NCBI RefSeq assembly: GCF_000215085.1
Contig: NC_015589.1
Span: forward strand, 3,856,120 to 3,920,119
Length of the DNA: 64,000 nt
Source: Desulforamulus ruminis DSM 2154
GTDB lineage: Bacteria > Bacillota > Desulfotomaculia > Desulfotomaculales > Desulfotomaculaceae
Direction: 5' to 3'
The notes beneath the pieces are model-generated. The model saw only the letters and a program-made list of their open reading frames with translations, did not search any database and was not told the DNA's origin. Both the position numbers and the translations under genes were made by a program. This document shows positions 41,593 to 49,910 of the stretch, piece by piece; the first letter of the stretch is position 1, and every line of letters starts with the position of its first letter.

Positions 41593-42567
41593 ATGAAGAA
41601 GCTGCGGAGGGCTTTGGTCGCACTCTCCCTTTTACTCCTGGCAGTTTGTTTAAACGGATGTGGTGGATCGGAAGAACCGGCCACCGCTCAAAAAGCAAAC
41701 TACCCGGAAAGACCCATTGAGTTTATTGTTCCCTGGGGACCCGGCGGCGGAGCGGATCAATTGGCCCGGTTAGTGTCTAAAGAAGCTGAAAAGGAATTAA
41801 AGGTTTCCCTGCCGGTGATTAATGTGCCCGGCGCCACCGGCGCAACGGGCATGGCCAAATTACTGGCGGCAGAAGCCAACGGCCAGTCCATATCCGTTTA
41901 TATTGCCGATACCCATGCCACCATGAATACCGGAAAAGCAACCTGGAAACTGGAGGACTTTACCCCCATATGCATCATGCTGAAATCCCCTTCCTATCTG
42001 TTTGTAAAGGCCGACAGTCCCTTTAAAACCTGGGCGGACTTTGAAAAAGCCGCTAAAGAAAATCCGGGTAAATTTAAAGTGGGCATCCTGGGAGAAGGAA
42101 GCCTGGACGATGTTACGCTCAGTTACCTGGAGTCAAAAGGGATTAAAGTGACCGGCGTGCCTTTTCCCAGTCCCGGCGAGCGTTATACGTCCATACTGGG
42201 CGGCCATGTGGACTTGCTTTATGAACAGGCGGGAGATGTGCGCCAATACCTGGAGAACCAGCAAATCAGACCGCTTATCATCTTTAATGAAGAACGGGAT
42301 CCGGCCTTTAAAGATGTCCCCTGTTCCAAAGAACTGGGTTATGAAATCTACTTGCCTCAATTCCGTTCCATCATCGTAAAGGCGGGTACCGACCCGGAAA
42401 AGGTCAACATTCTGGCAGAAACCCTTAAGAAGGTTTATGACACGGCGGAGTACCAAAAATTCCTGCAGGATCAATACGCCTCGAAGGACAGTTATTCCGG
42501 GCCCGAAGATACCAAGCTTTATCTGCAACAGGAATTAGATAATATGAAAGCTCTGCTGGCAAAGTAG
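41593..42567 (+). CDS. tctC: Tripartite tricarboxylate transporter binding lipoprotein
   Basis: A 324-residue extracytoplasmic binding protein with a lipobox LNGC (Cys23) and the TctC motif YPERPIEFIVPWGPGGGADQLARLVSK, followed by PVINVPGATGATGMAKLLAAEANGQ. It captures a small anion and hands it to TctAB. First gene of a six-gene unit with tctB, xsc, sauS and the ligase genes. ATG with AAAAGGAGG 6 bp upstream; the open frame begins ten codons earlier. Sulfoacetate is the predicted ligand from the pathway. Confidence 0.92.
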   Translation: MKKLRRALVALSLLLLAVCLNGCGGSEEPATAQKANYPERPIEFIVPWGPGGGADQLARLVSKEAEKELKVSLPVINVPGATGATGMAKLLAAEANGQSISVYIADTHATMNTGKATWKLEDFTPICIMLKSPSYLFVKADSPFKTWADFEKAAKENPGKFKVGILGEGSLDDVTLSYLESKGIKVTGVPFPSPGERYTSILGGHVDLLYEQAGDVRQYLENQQIRPLIIFNEERDPAFKDVPCSKELGYEIYLPQFRSIIVKAGTDPEKVNILAETLKKVYDTAEYQKFLQDQYASKDSYSGPEDTKLYLQQELDNMKALLAK

Positions 42568-42590
42568 AGCTTTAAGGTGAGGTGATACCC

Positions 42591-43142
42591 ATGCCAGGGC
42601 GGACGTTACGGAAAGCGGTTACAGAAAACGCATTTACACTGGTTCTTTTGGCGGCGGCAGTCCTCTTGTTTCTCAGCACCAACCATTTTGTCTATGCGGC
42701 CAAACCGGGCCGATTGGGCCCGGATTTTTGGCCCAAGACCGTGCTGATACTGGTTATGATTATGTGCCTGATGGAGATTGGCCAGAGCTTTCTTAGGAAG
42801 CCCACTAAACCTCCTGAAGAGATTGCAGTGGTTGATGATGAAGCTTCCCAAGAGTCCAAGCAAAAATACCCGCGGCTCCTTTACCTGGGCAGCGCGCTGA
42901 CCTTAGGCTATGTGGGACTGGTCAGTACTCTGGGGTTCTTTTTAACCACTTTTTTATATCTGGTGGCCTTTATGTACGTAGGCCGGTACCGGCAGACTGC
43001 CGTAATCTGGATCAGCAGCTTATTAGGAACCGTTTTTCTCGTGTTTATATTTGTTAAGGTGGTTTATGTTTCCCTGCCCATTGGAAAAGGGCCCTTTGCT
43101 GAAGTAACTTATCTCATTTACAGGTTGTTAAGCATTCAGTAA
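42591..43142 (+). CDS. tctB: Tripartite tricarboxylate transporter small permease
   Basis: A 183-residue protein with four transmembrane helices (about 13-32, 46-64, 95-125, 128-150), the TctB pattern, including GRLGPDFWPKTVLILVMI. ATG with AAGGTGAGG. It lies 23 bp after tctC and 48 bp before xsc. Confidence 0.85.
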   Translation: MPGRTLRKAVTENAFTLVLLAAAVLLFLSTNHFVYAAKPGRLGPDFWPKTVLILVMIMCLMEIGQSFLRKPTKPPEEIAVVDDEASQESKQKYPRLLYLGSALTLGYVGLVSTLGFFLTTFLYLVAFMYVGRYRQTAVIWISSLLGTVFLVFIFVKVVYVSLPIGKGPFAEVTYLIYRLLSIQ

Positions 43143-43190
43143 CCAGTGAATGCTGAAATAAATCCTTTGAAAGCAACGGAGGTATGAAAA

Positions 43191-44930
43191 ATGACCAAGC
43201 TAAAAATGACCCCCAGCGAAGCCATTGTTGAAACACTATTGCAGGAAAAGGTAGAACACGTTACCGGGATTGTTGGCTCGGCCTTTATGGATATGCTGGA
43301 TCTCTTTCCCACAGCCGGGATTCATTTTATCCCGGTGCGCCACGAACAGTCTGCGGCCCATATGGAGGACGCTTACACCCGGGTCACGGGTAAATGCGGC
43401 GTCTGCGTGGGACAAAACGGCCCCGGAATTACCAACATGGTTACCTCGGTGGCGGCTGCCAATATGGCTCACACTCCCCTGGTTGTTATATCCCCTTCTG
43501 CGGGTACTCCCACCATCGGCTGGGACGGCTTCCAGGAGTGTGACCAGGTGTCTGTTTTCCGGGCCATTACTAAAGCCACGGTACGGGTTCCCCATCCCAA
43601 AAGGGCTGCCGACTGCCTGAGAACGGCCTTCCGTATCGCTTATGCCGAACGGGGTGCGGTGCTTTATGACATTCCCCGAGATTATTTTTACGGCGAGCTG
43701 GAGGAACGCATCCTGGCTCCCCACCAATATCGTGTGGATGCCCGAGGCTGCGGTTCCCGGGAGTCCCTGAACCGGGCCGTCGAACTGTTGGCCCAGGCCC
43801 AACGCCCGGTCATTGTATCCGGCCGGGGCGTTGTAGATTCCCAGGCCAAAGACATCGTGGCCAAAATTGCCGAACACTTGACCGCCCCGGTTGCGGTTAC
43901 CTACCTCCATAACGACGGCTTTTACGCCGATCATGAACTGATGGTGGGACCCATCGGGTATATGGGCTCCAAAGCCGCCATGTATTCCCTGCAGGAGGCG
44001 GACGTCATTCTGGCTATCGGAACCAGGCTTTCCGTGTTTGGCACCTTACCCCAGTATGACATTCACTATTTCCCGGAAGACGCCAAGATCATTCAAATTG
44101 ACATTAATCCCAAGCACATTGCCCGGACTCATCCCGTTGAGGTAGGTATCGTCGGCGATGCCAAAGAAGCCAGCCTGGAAATCCTAAAGGGCCTGGAGGC
44201 CAAAATTCCCCAGCCGCAAATCAATGAGGAGCGTTTAAACCAGATTAGCGCCCGGCAGCAGGATTGGGAAGAAGAAACCGTCAACCTGGCCATGGTGGAC
44301 GGCAACCCCATCAATCCCCGGCGGGCGTTATTGGAAATTCAAAGGGCCCTGCCCCAGAATGCCATTGTAGCCACAGACATTGGCAACGTGGCCTCCACCG
44401 CCAACACCTACCTGCGTTTTCGGGATAAGGGCATGCACATCGCCGCTTTAACCTTTGGTAATACCGGCTTTGCCTACCCCGCCGCCCTTGGTGCGCAATT
44501 GGGCCGCCCGGAGGCTCCGGTGGCGGCCATTATTGGGGATGGCGCCTGGGGTATGAGCCTGCATGAAGTCAGTACGGCGGTTGAACAAAATCTGCCCGTG
44601 GTGGCTTGTGTGTTTAGAAACGGGGCCTGGTGCGCGGAGAAGAAAAATCAGGTGGACTTTTATAACAACCGTTTTGTGGGTGCGGACATTCCCAATCCCG
44701 AAAGCTTTGTCCCGGTGGCCCAGGCCATGGGCGCCCAGGGCATCCGTGTAGACAGTCCCAGCCAGGTGGGAGAAGCCCTGGACCAGGCCTTGAAGAGCCG
44801 GAAGCCTACGGTTCTCGAAATTGTTTGTGACGGTACGCAGCTTGCTCCTCCCTTCCGGAAGGATGCCCTTGCCCTGCCCACCCGCCACCTGCCCCAATAT
44901 TCTCACCTGGATTATAAAAACTGGGAGTAA
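43191..44930 (+). CDS. xsc: Sulfoacetaldehyde acetyltransferase
   Basis: A 579-residue thiamine diphosphate enzyme that converts sulfoacetaldehyde plus phosphate to acetyl phosphate and sulfite. The N-terminus [63 protein letters not shown] and [14 protein letters not shown] are characteristic of Xsc rather than acetolactate synthase or sulfopyruvate decarboxylase. The catalytic Glu is E52, and the cofactor motif is [23 protein letters not shown] near 447. It sits between a tct transporter and a SauS-like dehydrogenase, which supports the assignment. The sulfite product would suit a sulfite-respiring host. Confidence 0.87.
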   Translation: MTKLKMTPSEAIVETLLQEKVEHVTGIVGSAFMDMLDLFPTAGIHFIPVRHEQSAAHMEDAYTRVTGKCGVCVGQNGPGITNMVTSVAAANMAHTPLVVISPSAGTPTIGWDGFQECDQVSVFRAITKATVRVPHPKRAADCLRTAFRIAYAERGAVLYDIPRDYFYGELEERILAPHQYRVDARGCGSRESLNRAVELLAQAQRPVIVSGRGVVDSQAKDIVAKIAEHLTAPVAVTYLHNDGFYADHELMVGPIGYMGSKAAMYSLQEADVILAIGTRLSVFGTLPQYDIHYFPEDAKIIQIDINPKHIARTHPVEVGIVGDAKEASLEILKGLEAKIPQPQINEERLNQISARQQDWEEETVNLAMVDGNPINPRRALLEIQRALPQNAIVATDIGNVASTANTYLRFRDKGMHIAALTFGNTGFAYPAALGAQLGRPEAPVAAIIGDGAWGMSLHEVSTAVEQNLPVVACVFRNGAWCAEKKNQVDFYNNRFVGADIPNPESFVPVAQAMGAQGIRVDSPSQVGEALDQALKSRKPTVLEIVCDGTQLAPPFRKDALALPTRHLPQYSHLDYKNWE

Positions 44931-44958
44931 CATCACAGGAGCTAGGAGGTAATCGCCC

Positions 44959-46377
44959 ATGAGTGAACGGGATGTTCAAGGAATCGTCGCGGAATTAGTG
45001 CGCAAGGCCCGTGGGGCCATGGAGCAAATTAAAGACTACAGCCAGGAACAAGCCAATGAATTGGTCCAGGCGGTTGCCTGGGCTATTTACCGGCAGGACC
45101 GTGCGGAGGAGTTGGCCAGAATAGCCGTACAGGATACCGGCCTAGGCAAATATGAAGATAAGGTCCTTAAAAATCGGCGTAAGACCTTTGGCGCTTTGCG
45201 GGACTTATTGGACCCTCAGGCCAAATCCGTAGGCATTATTAAAGTGGATCGCAAAAAAGGGATTCTGGAAATTGCCAAACCCGTAGGCGTTGTGGCGGCC
45301 GTATGTCCTTCCACCAACCCCGGAGCAACACCGGCCAATAAATCCATGTTTGCCCTTAAAAGTAAAAACGCCGTCATTCTCGCCCCCTCCCCCAAAGGAG
45401 CCACCACCTGCGCCAAATTTCTTGCCTATGTCCATGAAGAATTGGCCAAGATCCAGGCGCCCCAAGACCTGGTGCAGATGCTTCCGGCACCGGTTTCCAA
45501 GGAATTAACCTATGAGTTGATGAAGCAGGCCGATATGGTGACGGTTACAGGATCCGGCAAAAACGTGGCAACGGGACAGTCCTGCGGCACTCCCAATGCC
45601 TGCGTCAGCGCGGGAAATGTGGTTTCCATCGTAGATCGCACGGCAAGCCTCGGGGATGCGGCCTCCAGGATTACCAAAAGTAAAACTTTTGACTATGCCA
45701 CCAGTTGTTCCAGCGATAACGCCATTGTTGTGGAAGCCGGCGTCTATGATCAAATGATTGAAGAACTAAAAAAACAGGGCGCTTATTTATGCAATGAACA
45801 GGAGAAAGCTCAACTGCAAAAAGCCATGTGGGATGAAGCCACGGGCAAACGCAAGGGAGCAACCACGGCAAAATCCGCAGAGGTTATGGCCGCAGCAGCC
45901 GGTTTTACCAATCCCGAGGCCAAACAAGCCTCCTTCTTTCTGGTTGAAGAAACGGGAGTGGGTCGCTCTTATCCTTTTTCCGGGGAAAAACTGGCACTGG
46001 TGGCGGCCTTATACAAAGTCAAGGACTTTTCCGACGCACTGGAAATTACCAAAAGGATTCTCAATTATGTTGGGCGGGGCCATTCCTGCGGGTTGCACAC
46101 CACCGATGAATCCCATATTGAACGCATTGGCTTTGAAATGGATGTCTGCCGTATCATGATCAACCAAATACAGTGCTTTGGTAACGGAGGCAATTTTAAT
46201 AACGGTATGAATTTTACCCTTTCCATGGGCGGCGGGACCTGGGCGGGGAATAATATCGGGGATAACTTGAATTATAAACATTTTATGAATATCACCAAAG
46301 TATCCAGGACCATCCCGGAGGTGATCCCCTCGGAAGAAAAACTTTTTGGTTCCTATTGGTCCAAGTACGGAAAATAG
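44959..46377 (+). CDS. sauS: Acylating sulfoacetaldehyde dehydrogenase, SauS-like
   Basis: A 472-residue CoA-acylating aldehyde dehydrogenase of the EutE/AdhE class. The CoA-acylating motif SVGIIKVDRKKGILEIAKPVGVVAAVCPSTNPGATP is intact, and the catalytic cysteine is C250 (ATSCSSDNAIVV). The C-terminal end GYQ-like GGTWAGNNIGDNLNYKHFMNITKVSR is also family typical. Placed directly after xsc and before an acyl-CoA ligase pair, it most likely reduces sulfoacetyl-CoA to sulfoacetaldehyde. Acetaldehyde or another aldehyde is an alternative if xsc were misassigned. AGGAGGTAATCG precedes the ATG. Confidence 0.75.
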   Translation: MSERDVQGIVAELVRKARGAMEQIKDYSQEQANELVQAVAWAIYRQDRAEELARIAVQDTGLGKYEDKVLKNRRKTFGALRDLLDPQAKSVGIIKVDRKKGILEIAKPVGVVAAVCPSTNPGATPANKSMFALKSKNAVILAPSPKGATTCAKFLAYVHEELAKIQAPQDLVQMLPAPVSKELTYELMKQADMVTVTGSGKNVATGQSCGTPNACVSAGNVVSIVDRTASLGDAASRITKSKTFDYATSCSSDNAIVVEAGVYDQMIEELKKQGAYLCNEQEKAQLQKAMWDEATGKRKGATTAKSAEVMAAAAGFTNPEAKQASFFLVEETGVGRSYPFSGEKLALVAALYKVKDFSDALEITKRILNYVGRGHSCGLHTTDESHIERIGFEMDVCRIMINQIQCFGNGGNFNNGMNFTLSMGGGTWAGNNIGDNLNYKHFMNITKVSRTIPEVIPSEEKLFGSYWSKYGK

Positions 46378-46393
46378 CAAAGGAGGGTGAGAC

Positions 46394-47512
46394 ATGAAGC
46401 TATTTGAGTATCAGGCAAAGATGCTTTTTCAGGAGCAAGGCATTGCCGTTCCCGCAGGCAGGATCATGGATGATCTAAATCAATTGGAAGAGACCGTCTC
46501 AAGCATCGGTTTTCCTTGTGTTCTTAAAGCCCAGGTTTTACAAGGGGGCCGGGGCAAGGCCGGTTTAATCGCCAAGGTGGCTTCCATGGAAGAAGCCCGG
46601 ACCCAGGCCCAGCGCATTTTTGACTTAACCAGCCGGAAAGTATTGGTCGAAAGCGCGGTTGAATTTGATCATGAGATCTACCTATCCATTACCGTTGATC
46701 CTGTCTCCGGATCAGCCATGATCATGGCTTGCCTAGAAGGGGGCGTTGAAATTGAAGAAATTGCCCGGACCAGCCCGGAAAAAATAGTTGTGGAATATGT
46801 TGATTTAGCGGTGGGTCTGATGACTTATCAGGCTTATAACCTGGTGTATGCCTTGGGACTTCAAGGTGAACAGGCCAAACAGGGCTGCCAGTTATTAATG
46901 AAACTATATGAGGTATTCCAAAAATATGAGACCGACTTGGTGGAAATCAATCCCTTGATGATTACCAGGGAGGGCCGTCTTATCGCCGCCGACGGCAAAG
47001 TAAGCCTGGATGATAATGCTTTATTCCGGCAGGGCCGTTTCCAAATCACCAGAGAATATTTTAATAATGATTTAGAATATGAAGCGGCCCGGGAAGGCAT
47101 CCCTTACATCCAGTTTGACGGGGATATCGGCTTAATGTGTGCCGGCGCGGGCTTAACCAATATTATTTTTGATTTAATTCATTATGCCGGTGGAACGGTG
47201 GCCAATTATCTGGAATTTGGCGGCCCCAATTATCGCAAAGCCCATCAGTGCATGGAGATGATGCTCAGCAGCAATCCCAAAGTAATACTCATATCCACCT
47301 TTGGCACCATTGCCCGGGCGGACGTTATGGCCCAGGGGATTGTGGAAGCGGTGAAAGATTTAAAACCAACCATTCCCATCATCACCGCCATTCGGGGCAC
47401 CGGGGAAGAAGAAGCCATGGCCTTACTAAAAAGTGTGGGGCTAGAACCGCTTAATGATACCGAGGAAGCGGTTAAACGAGCAGTGGAATTTGCAGGGGGT
47501 GGTTCCAAATGA
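46394..47512 (+). CDS. ADP-forming acyl-CoA ligase, beta (SucC-like) subunit
   Basis: A 372-residue ATP-grasp protein like succinyl-CoA synthetase beta: KLFEYQAKMLFQEQGIAVPAG, the nucleotide motif QGGRGKAG (50-57), DLVEINPLMI (about 184-193) and CAGAGLTNIIFDLIHYAGGTVANYLEFGG. It overlaps the alpha-subunit gene by 4 bp. The pair would make an acyl-CoA at the cost of ATP to ADP. Context suggests the substrate is sulfoacetate rather than succinate. AAAGGAGGGTGAG precedes the ATG. Confidence 0.82.
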   Translation: MKLFEYQAKMLFQEQGIAVPAGRIMDDLNQLEETVSSIGFPCVLKAQVLQGGRGKAGLIAKVASMEEARTQAQRIFDLTSRKVLVESAVEFDHEIYLSITVDPVSGSAMIMACLEGGVEIEEIARTSPEKIVVEYVDLAVGLMTYQAYNLVYALGLQGEQAKQGCQLLMKLYEVFQKYETDLVEINPLMITREGRLIAADGKVSLDDNALFRQGRFQITREYFNNDLEYEAAREGIPYIQFDGDIGLMCAGAGLTNIIFDLIHYAGGTVANYLEFGGPNYRKAHQCMEMMLSSNPKVILISTFGTIARADVMAQGIVEAVKDLKPTIPIITAIRGTGEEEAMALLKSVGLEPLNDTEEAVKRAVEFAGGGSK

Positions 47513-48408
47513 GCATCATTATTCATTCCCATACCCGCATTCTGGTACAGGGAGCTACAGGAAAAGAAGGGCGCTTCTGGGTAAAACACATGATTGATTA
47601 CGGAACAAAGGTGGTCGCCGGCGTGACTCCCGGCAAAGAAGGTGAATTGGTGGAGAATATACCGGTCTACCATACGGTTCGCCGGGCTATGGATCATCAT
47701 CCGGTGGACGCCTCCCTCCTTTTTGTTCCCCCGCGCTTTGCCATGGGGGCCATTTTTGAAGCTCTAGATGCGGGAATTAAAACCATCGTAGTCACTGCCG
47801 ACGGCATCCCTTTACATGAGCAGGTGCAGATCCGCAGAGCGGCTAAATCCGTTGGGGCTACGGTCATCGGCGGAAATACCACCGGCATAATCTCCACCGG
47901 GAAATCAATGATGGGATTTTTCCCCTTCTGGCTGGAACGGGTCTATAAACCGGGCCGCATTGGCGTCATGACCCGAAGCGGCTCGTTAACCAATGAAATT
48001 ACGGCCCAAATCGTTAAGGCCGGCTTCGGGTCAACCTCCATTGTAGGTGTCGGGGGCGACGCGGTTCCCTTTACACGTTTTGCAGAACTGCTGCCCCTGT
48101 TTCAGGAAGATCCCAACACTGCTGCGGTGGTGATGATTGGCGAGGTTGGCGGAACCATGGAAGAGGAAGTTGCCGAATCAATGAAAAACGGCTTGTTTAC
48201 AAAACCCCTCATCGCCGTCATGGGCGGCAGAACCGCACCTAAAGGAACCAAGATGGGTCACGCCGGGGCAATTATTACAGCCGGCAAAGGAACGGTTGAC
48301 GATAAAATTCAGGCTTTAACCCAGGCCGGAGCACTGGTTGCCGACCGCCCCAGCATGGTTGGCACCCTGCTGCAAAGGAAACTGGGCAGTCCTTGCGTAT
48401 CCCTGTAA
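47509..48408 (+). CDS. ADP-forming acyl-CoA ligase, alpha (SucD-like) subunit
   Basis: A 299-residue partner of the SucC-like subunit. The phosphorylated His lies in MGHAGAI (His251). The CoA-binding start VQGATGKEGRFW and RSGSLTNEI are family motifs. The loop that in ordinary SucD reads N-C-P-G is GGNTTGIIST here, and the following stretch is MMGFFPFWLE instead of the usual IGIMPG, so the acyl site is altered. This argues against a plain succinyl-CoA ligase. Together with sauS and xsc it completes a predicted sulfoacetate route. Terminator follows. Confidence 0.8.
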   Translation: MSIIIHSHTRILVQGATGKEGRFWVKHMIDYGTKVVAGVTPGKEGELVENIPVYHTVRRAMDHHPVDASLLFVPPRFAMGAIFEALDAGIKTIVVTADGIPLHEQVQIRRAAKSVGATVIGGNTTGIISTGKSMMGFFPFWLERVYKPGRIGVMTRSGSLTNEITAQIVKAGFGSTSIVGVGGDAVPFTRFAELLPLFQEDPNTAAVVMIGEVGGTMEEEVAESMKNGLFTKPLIAVMGGRTAPKGTKMGHAGAIITAGKGTVDDKIQALTQAGALVADRPSMVGTLLQRKLGSPCVSL

Positions 48409-48463
48409 ATCTCCTCTTCTCACAGATTTTTACCTTTCTTCTTAAAAGGTCATCCGTGCAAAG

Positions 48464-48502
48464 AAACCTATGGGCAGCTAAACCCCATAGGTTTTCTATT
48501 TG
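48464..48502 (+). terminator. Terminator of sulfonate operon
   Basis: AAACCTATGGG and CCCATAGGTTT pair around a 9-base loop and are followed by TCTATTTG, 56 bp after the last gene. Confidence 0.85.
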
Positions 48503-48594
48503 AGCCGACATGGAGAAACCTGTGCCTATATAATGTCCCTACAGACTTGAAACCCCGGGCAATTTATAAATTAGCACTTAAAAAACTAAATATA

Positions 48595-48624
48595 TTGACA
48601 TGAGTAAAATCCCTATGTTAAGAT
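48595..48624 (+). promoter_or_regulatory. Promoter of carD-like gene
   Basis: TTGACA (48595-48600) and TAAGAT (48619-48624), 18 bp apart, 68 bp before the GTG start. Confidence 0.6.
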
Positions 48625-48691
48625 AATTTTTTGATATTTTATTATTTTTGTGGTATAATTATGAAGTTACTCTAAGAGGAGGTGACCTTTT

Positions 48692-49159
48692 GTGTTTCAA
48701 ATTGGCGATAAAGTTTTTTATCCTATGCATGGGGCTGGTATTATTGAAGCCATTGAAGAAAAGGAAATTCTTGGTAACAAGCAGTTTTACTATATCATGA
48801 ACATTCGAAACATGCAAGTAATGTTTCCTCTGGAGTCTAACATTCCCATTAGACCCATTGTAGATTTAGATATACTGGAAGACGTATTTACTACTTTCAA
48901 TGATGGAGAATTAGAACCATCCCTTAAGCCGAACCAGAGATACCGCAGCAACATGAATAAAATGAAGAGTGGCGATATTTACCAGGGAGCTCAGGTGATC
49001 CGGGAGCTCATGCTCATGGGTAAAAAGAGAGCCCTTGCCGCAGGGGATAAAGCCATGTTGGATAATGCCATGCAAATATTAATCAGTGAACTTGTACTGG
49101 TAAAAGGCATCGCTGAAGAACAAGCCCTTGATTTGCTGAACGATGCTATTAATAATTAG
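48692..49159 (+). CDS. CarD/CdnL-like transcription factor
   Basis: A 155-residue protein with the CarD RNA polymerase-interacting Tudor-like fold (FQIGDKVFYPMHGAGIIEAIEEKEILGNKQFYYIM, residues 2 to 36) and a helical C-terminal DNA-binding part (GDIYQGAQVIRELMLMGKKRALAAGDKAMLDNAMQILISELVLVKG). CarD-type proteins stabilise open promoter complexes, especially at rRNA promoters. GTG start with GAGGAGGTG. Confidence 0.88.
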   Translation: MFQIGDKVFYPMHGAGIIEAIEEKEILGNKQFYYIMNIRNMQVMFPLESNIPIRPIVDLDILEDVFTTFNDGELEPSLKPNQRYRSNMNKMKSGDIYQGAQVIRELMLMGKKRALAAGDKAMLDNAMQILISELVLVKGIAEEQALDLLNDAINN

Positions 49160-49207
49160 TTGGAGCCTATTTTTTATAATGTCCTGTAACTTTTTCTACG
49201 CTTACAC

Positions 49208-49241
49208 AAACGGCCCTTTAACACTGTTAAAGGGCCGTTTT
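49208..49241. terminator. Bidirectional terminator between carD-like and csp genes
   Basis: AAACGGCCCTTTAACA and its complement form a strong hairpin flanked by an A-run and a T-run; it can stop transcription from both sides. Confidence 0.85.
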
Positions 49242-49248
49242 GTCTAAA

Positions 49249-49449
49249 TTATAACTTTACAATGTTTTCTGCTTGTGGTCCGCGATTGCCTTCTACTATG
49301 TTGAATTCAACGCGTTGGCCTTCTTCCAGGGTTTTGTAGCCGTCACCGGTTATGGCGCTGAAATGGGCAAAAACATCTTTGCCGCCGCCTTCCACTTCAA
49401 TAAAGCCAAAACCCTTCTCCGCATTAAACCATTTAACTGTACCTTGCAT
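49249..49449 (-). CDS. CspA-family cold shock protein
   Basis: A 66-residue cold shock domain: [17 protein letters not shown] (RNP1-like), [10 protein letters not shown] (RNP2-like) and [21 protein letters not shown]. It binds single-stranded nucleic acid and melts mRNA structure at low temperature. The ATG at 49449 with GGAGGG 7 bp upstream was chosen; the preceding ATG at 49452 is 4 bp from the site. A long structured leader lies upstream. Confidence 0.95.
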   Translation of the reverse strand: MQGTVKWFNAEKGFGFIEVEGGGKDVFAHFSAITGDGYKTLEEGQRVEFNIVEGNRGPQAENIVKL

Positions 49450-49509
49450 CATATTCCCTCCAAAATTTTAATTTAACAGGTCCTTTTTTATTTTCCAAAG
49501 AAAAATAGA

Positions 49510-49567
49510 GATCACATATTGTAAAAGGTTTTATCGCACAAATAACAACCCTTTACAATATGTGATC
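49510..49567 (-). other. Long hairpin in csp leader
   Basis: Arms 49510-49530 and 49547-49567 pair over 21 bp with one mismatch and a 16-base loop. It lies within the leader of the csp message, 61 bp before the start. Leftward it is followed by TCTATTTTTC, so it may act as a terminator/antiterminator. Confidence 0.7.
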
Positions 49568-49590
49568 AAGGATCTAATTTATGTTAATTC

Positions 49591-49619
49591 AGTATAGCAT
49601 ATAACAAATTGGAATGCAA
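49591..49619 (-). promoter_or_regulatory. Promoter of csp gene
   Basis: Read leftward, TTGCAT (49619-49614) and TATACT (49596-49591) with 17 bp between. The leader is about 130 bases long. Confidence 0.75.
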
Positions 49620-49719
49620 GTTTTTGCCAATTAGGCCCACTCCTTTTACCCTTGCCCAGGGATATTGCCAAAGGAACCCGGAATGGTTGGATTGCGCAGG
49701 CCTTTAATTCCAAAAAAGG

Positions 49720-49867
49720 ATAGAACGCGGATAATACGGATTTCCACGGATTTTGTAATTTTTAATTAAAATCCGCGAAAATCCGTATTATCCGTTCAAT
49801 CCGTGTTCTATTCTTTTATTAGCCCGGTGGTTCGTTGGGTTATCTGCCTGTTCCTTGAGGCGCTATT
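49720..49867. repeat. Dispersed palindromic repeat, copy 2
   Basis: ATAGAACGCGGAT (49720-49732) and ATCCGTGTTCTATT (49799-49812) bound a self-complementary core in which GGATAATACGGATT pairs with its copy near 49785-49798. A tail with GGGTTATCTGCCTGTTCC and GGCGCTATT to 49867 matches copy 1 at 13853-14011. No gene is inside. Confidence 0.8.
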
Positions 49868-49910
49868 CTACGTTATCTTGCCACAGTTCCAGTTTTTGAT
49901 TAATTAATTT

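Noticed and set aside
43191-44930. Acetolactate synthase or oxalyl-CoA decarboxylase
   Set aside because: The thiamine enzyme has Xsc-specific stretches ([18 protein letters not shown]) and lies beside a SauS-like gene; no acetolactate synthase small subunit or ilv gene is near.
46394-48408. Ordinary TCA-cycle succinyl-CoA synthetase (sucCD)
   Set aside because: The acyl loop is not N-C-P-G and the operon is a sulfonate cluster; no other TCA gene is near.
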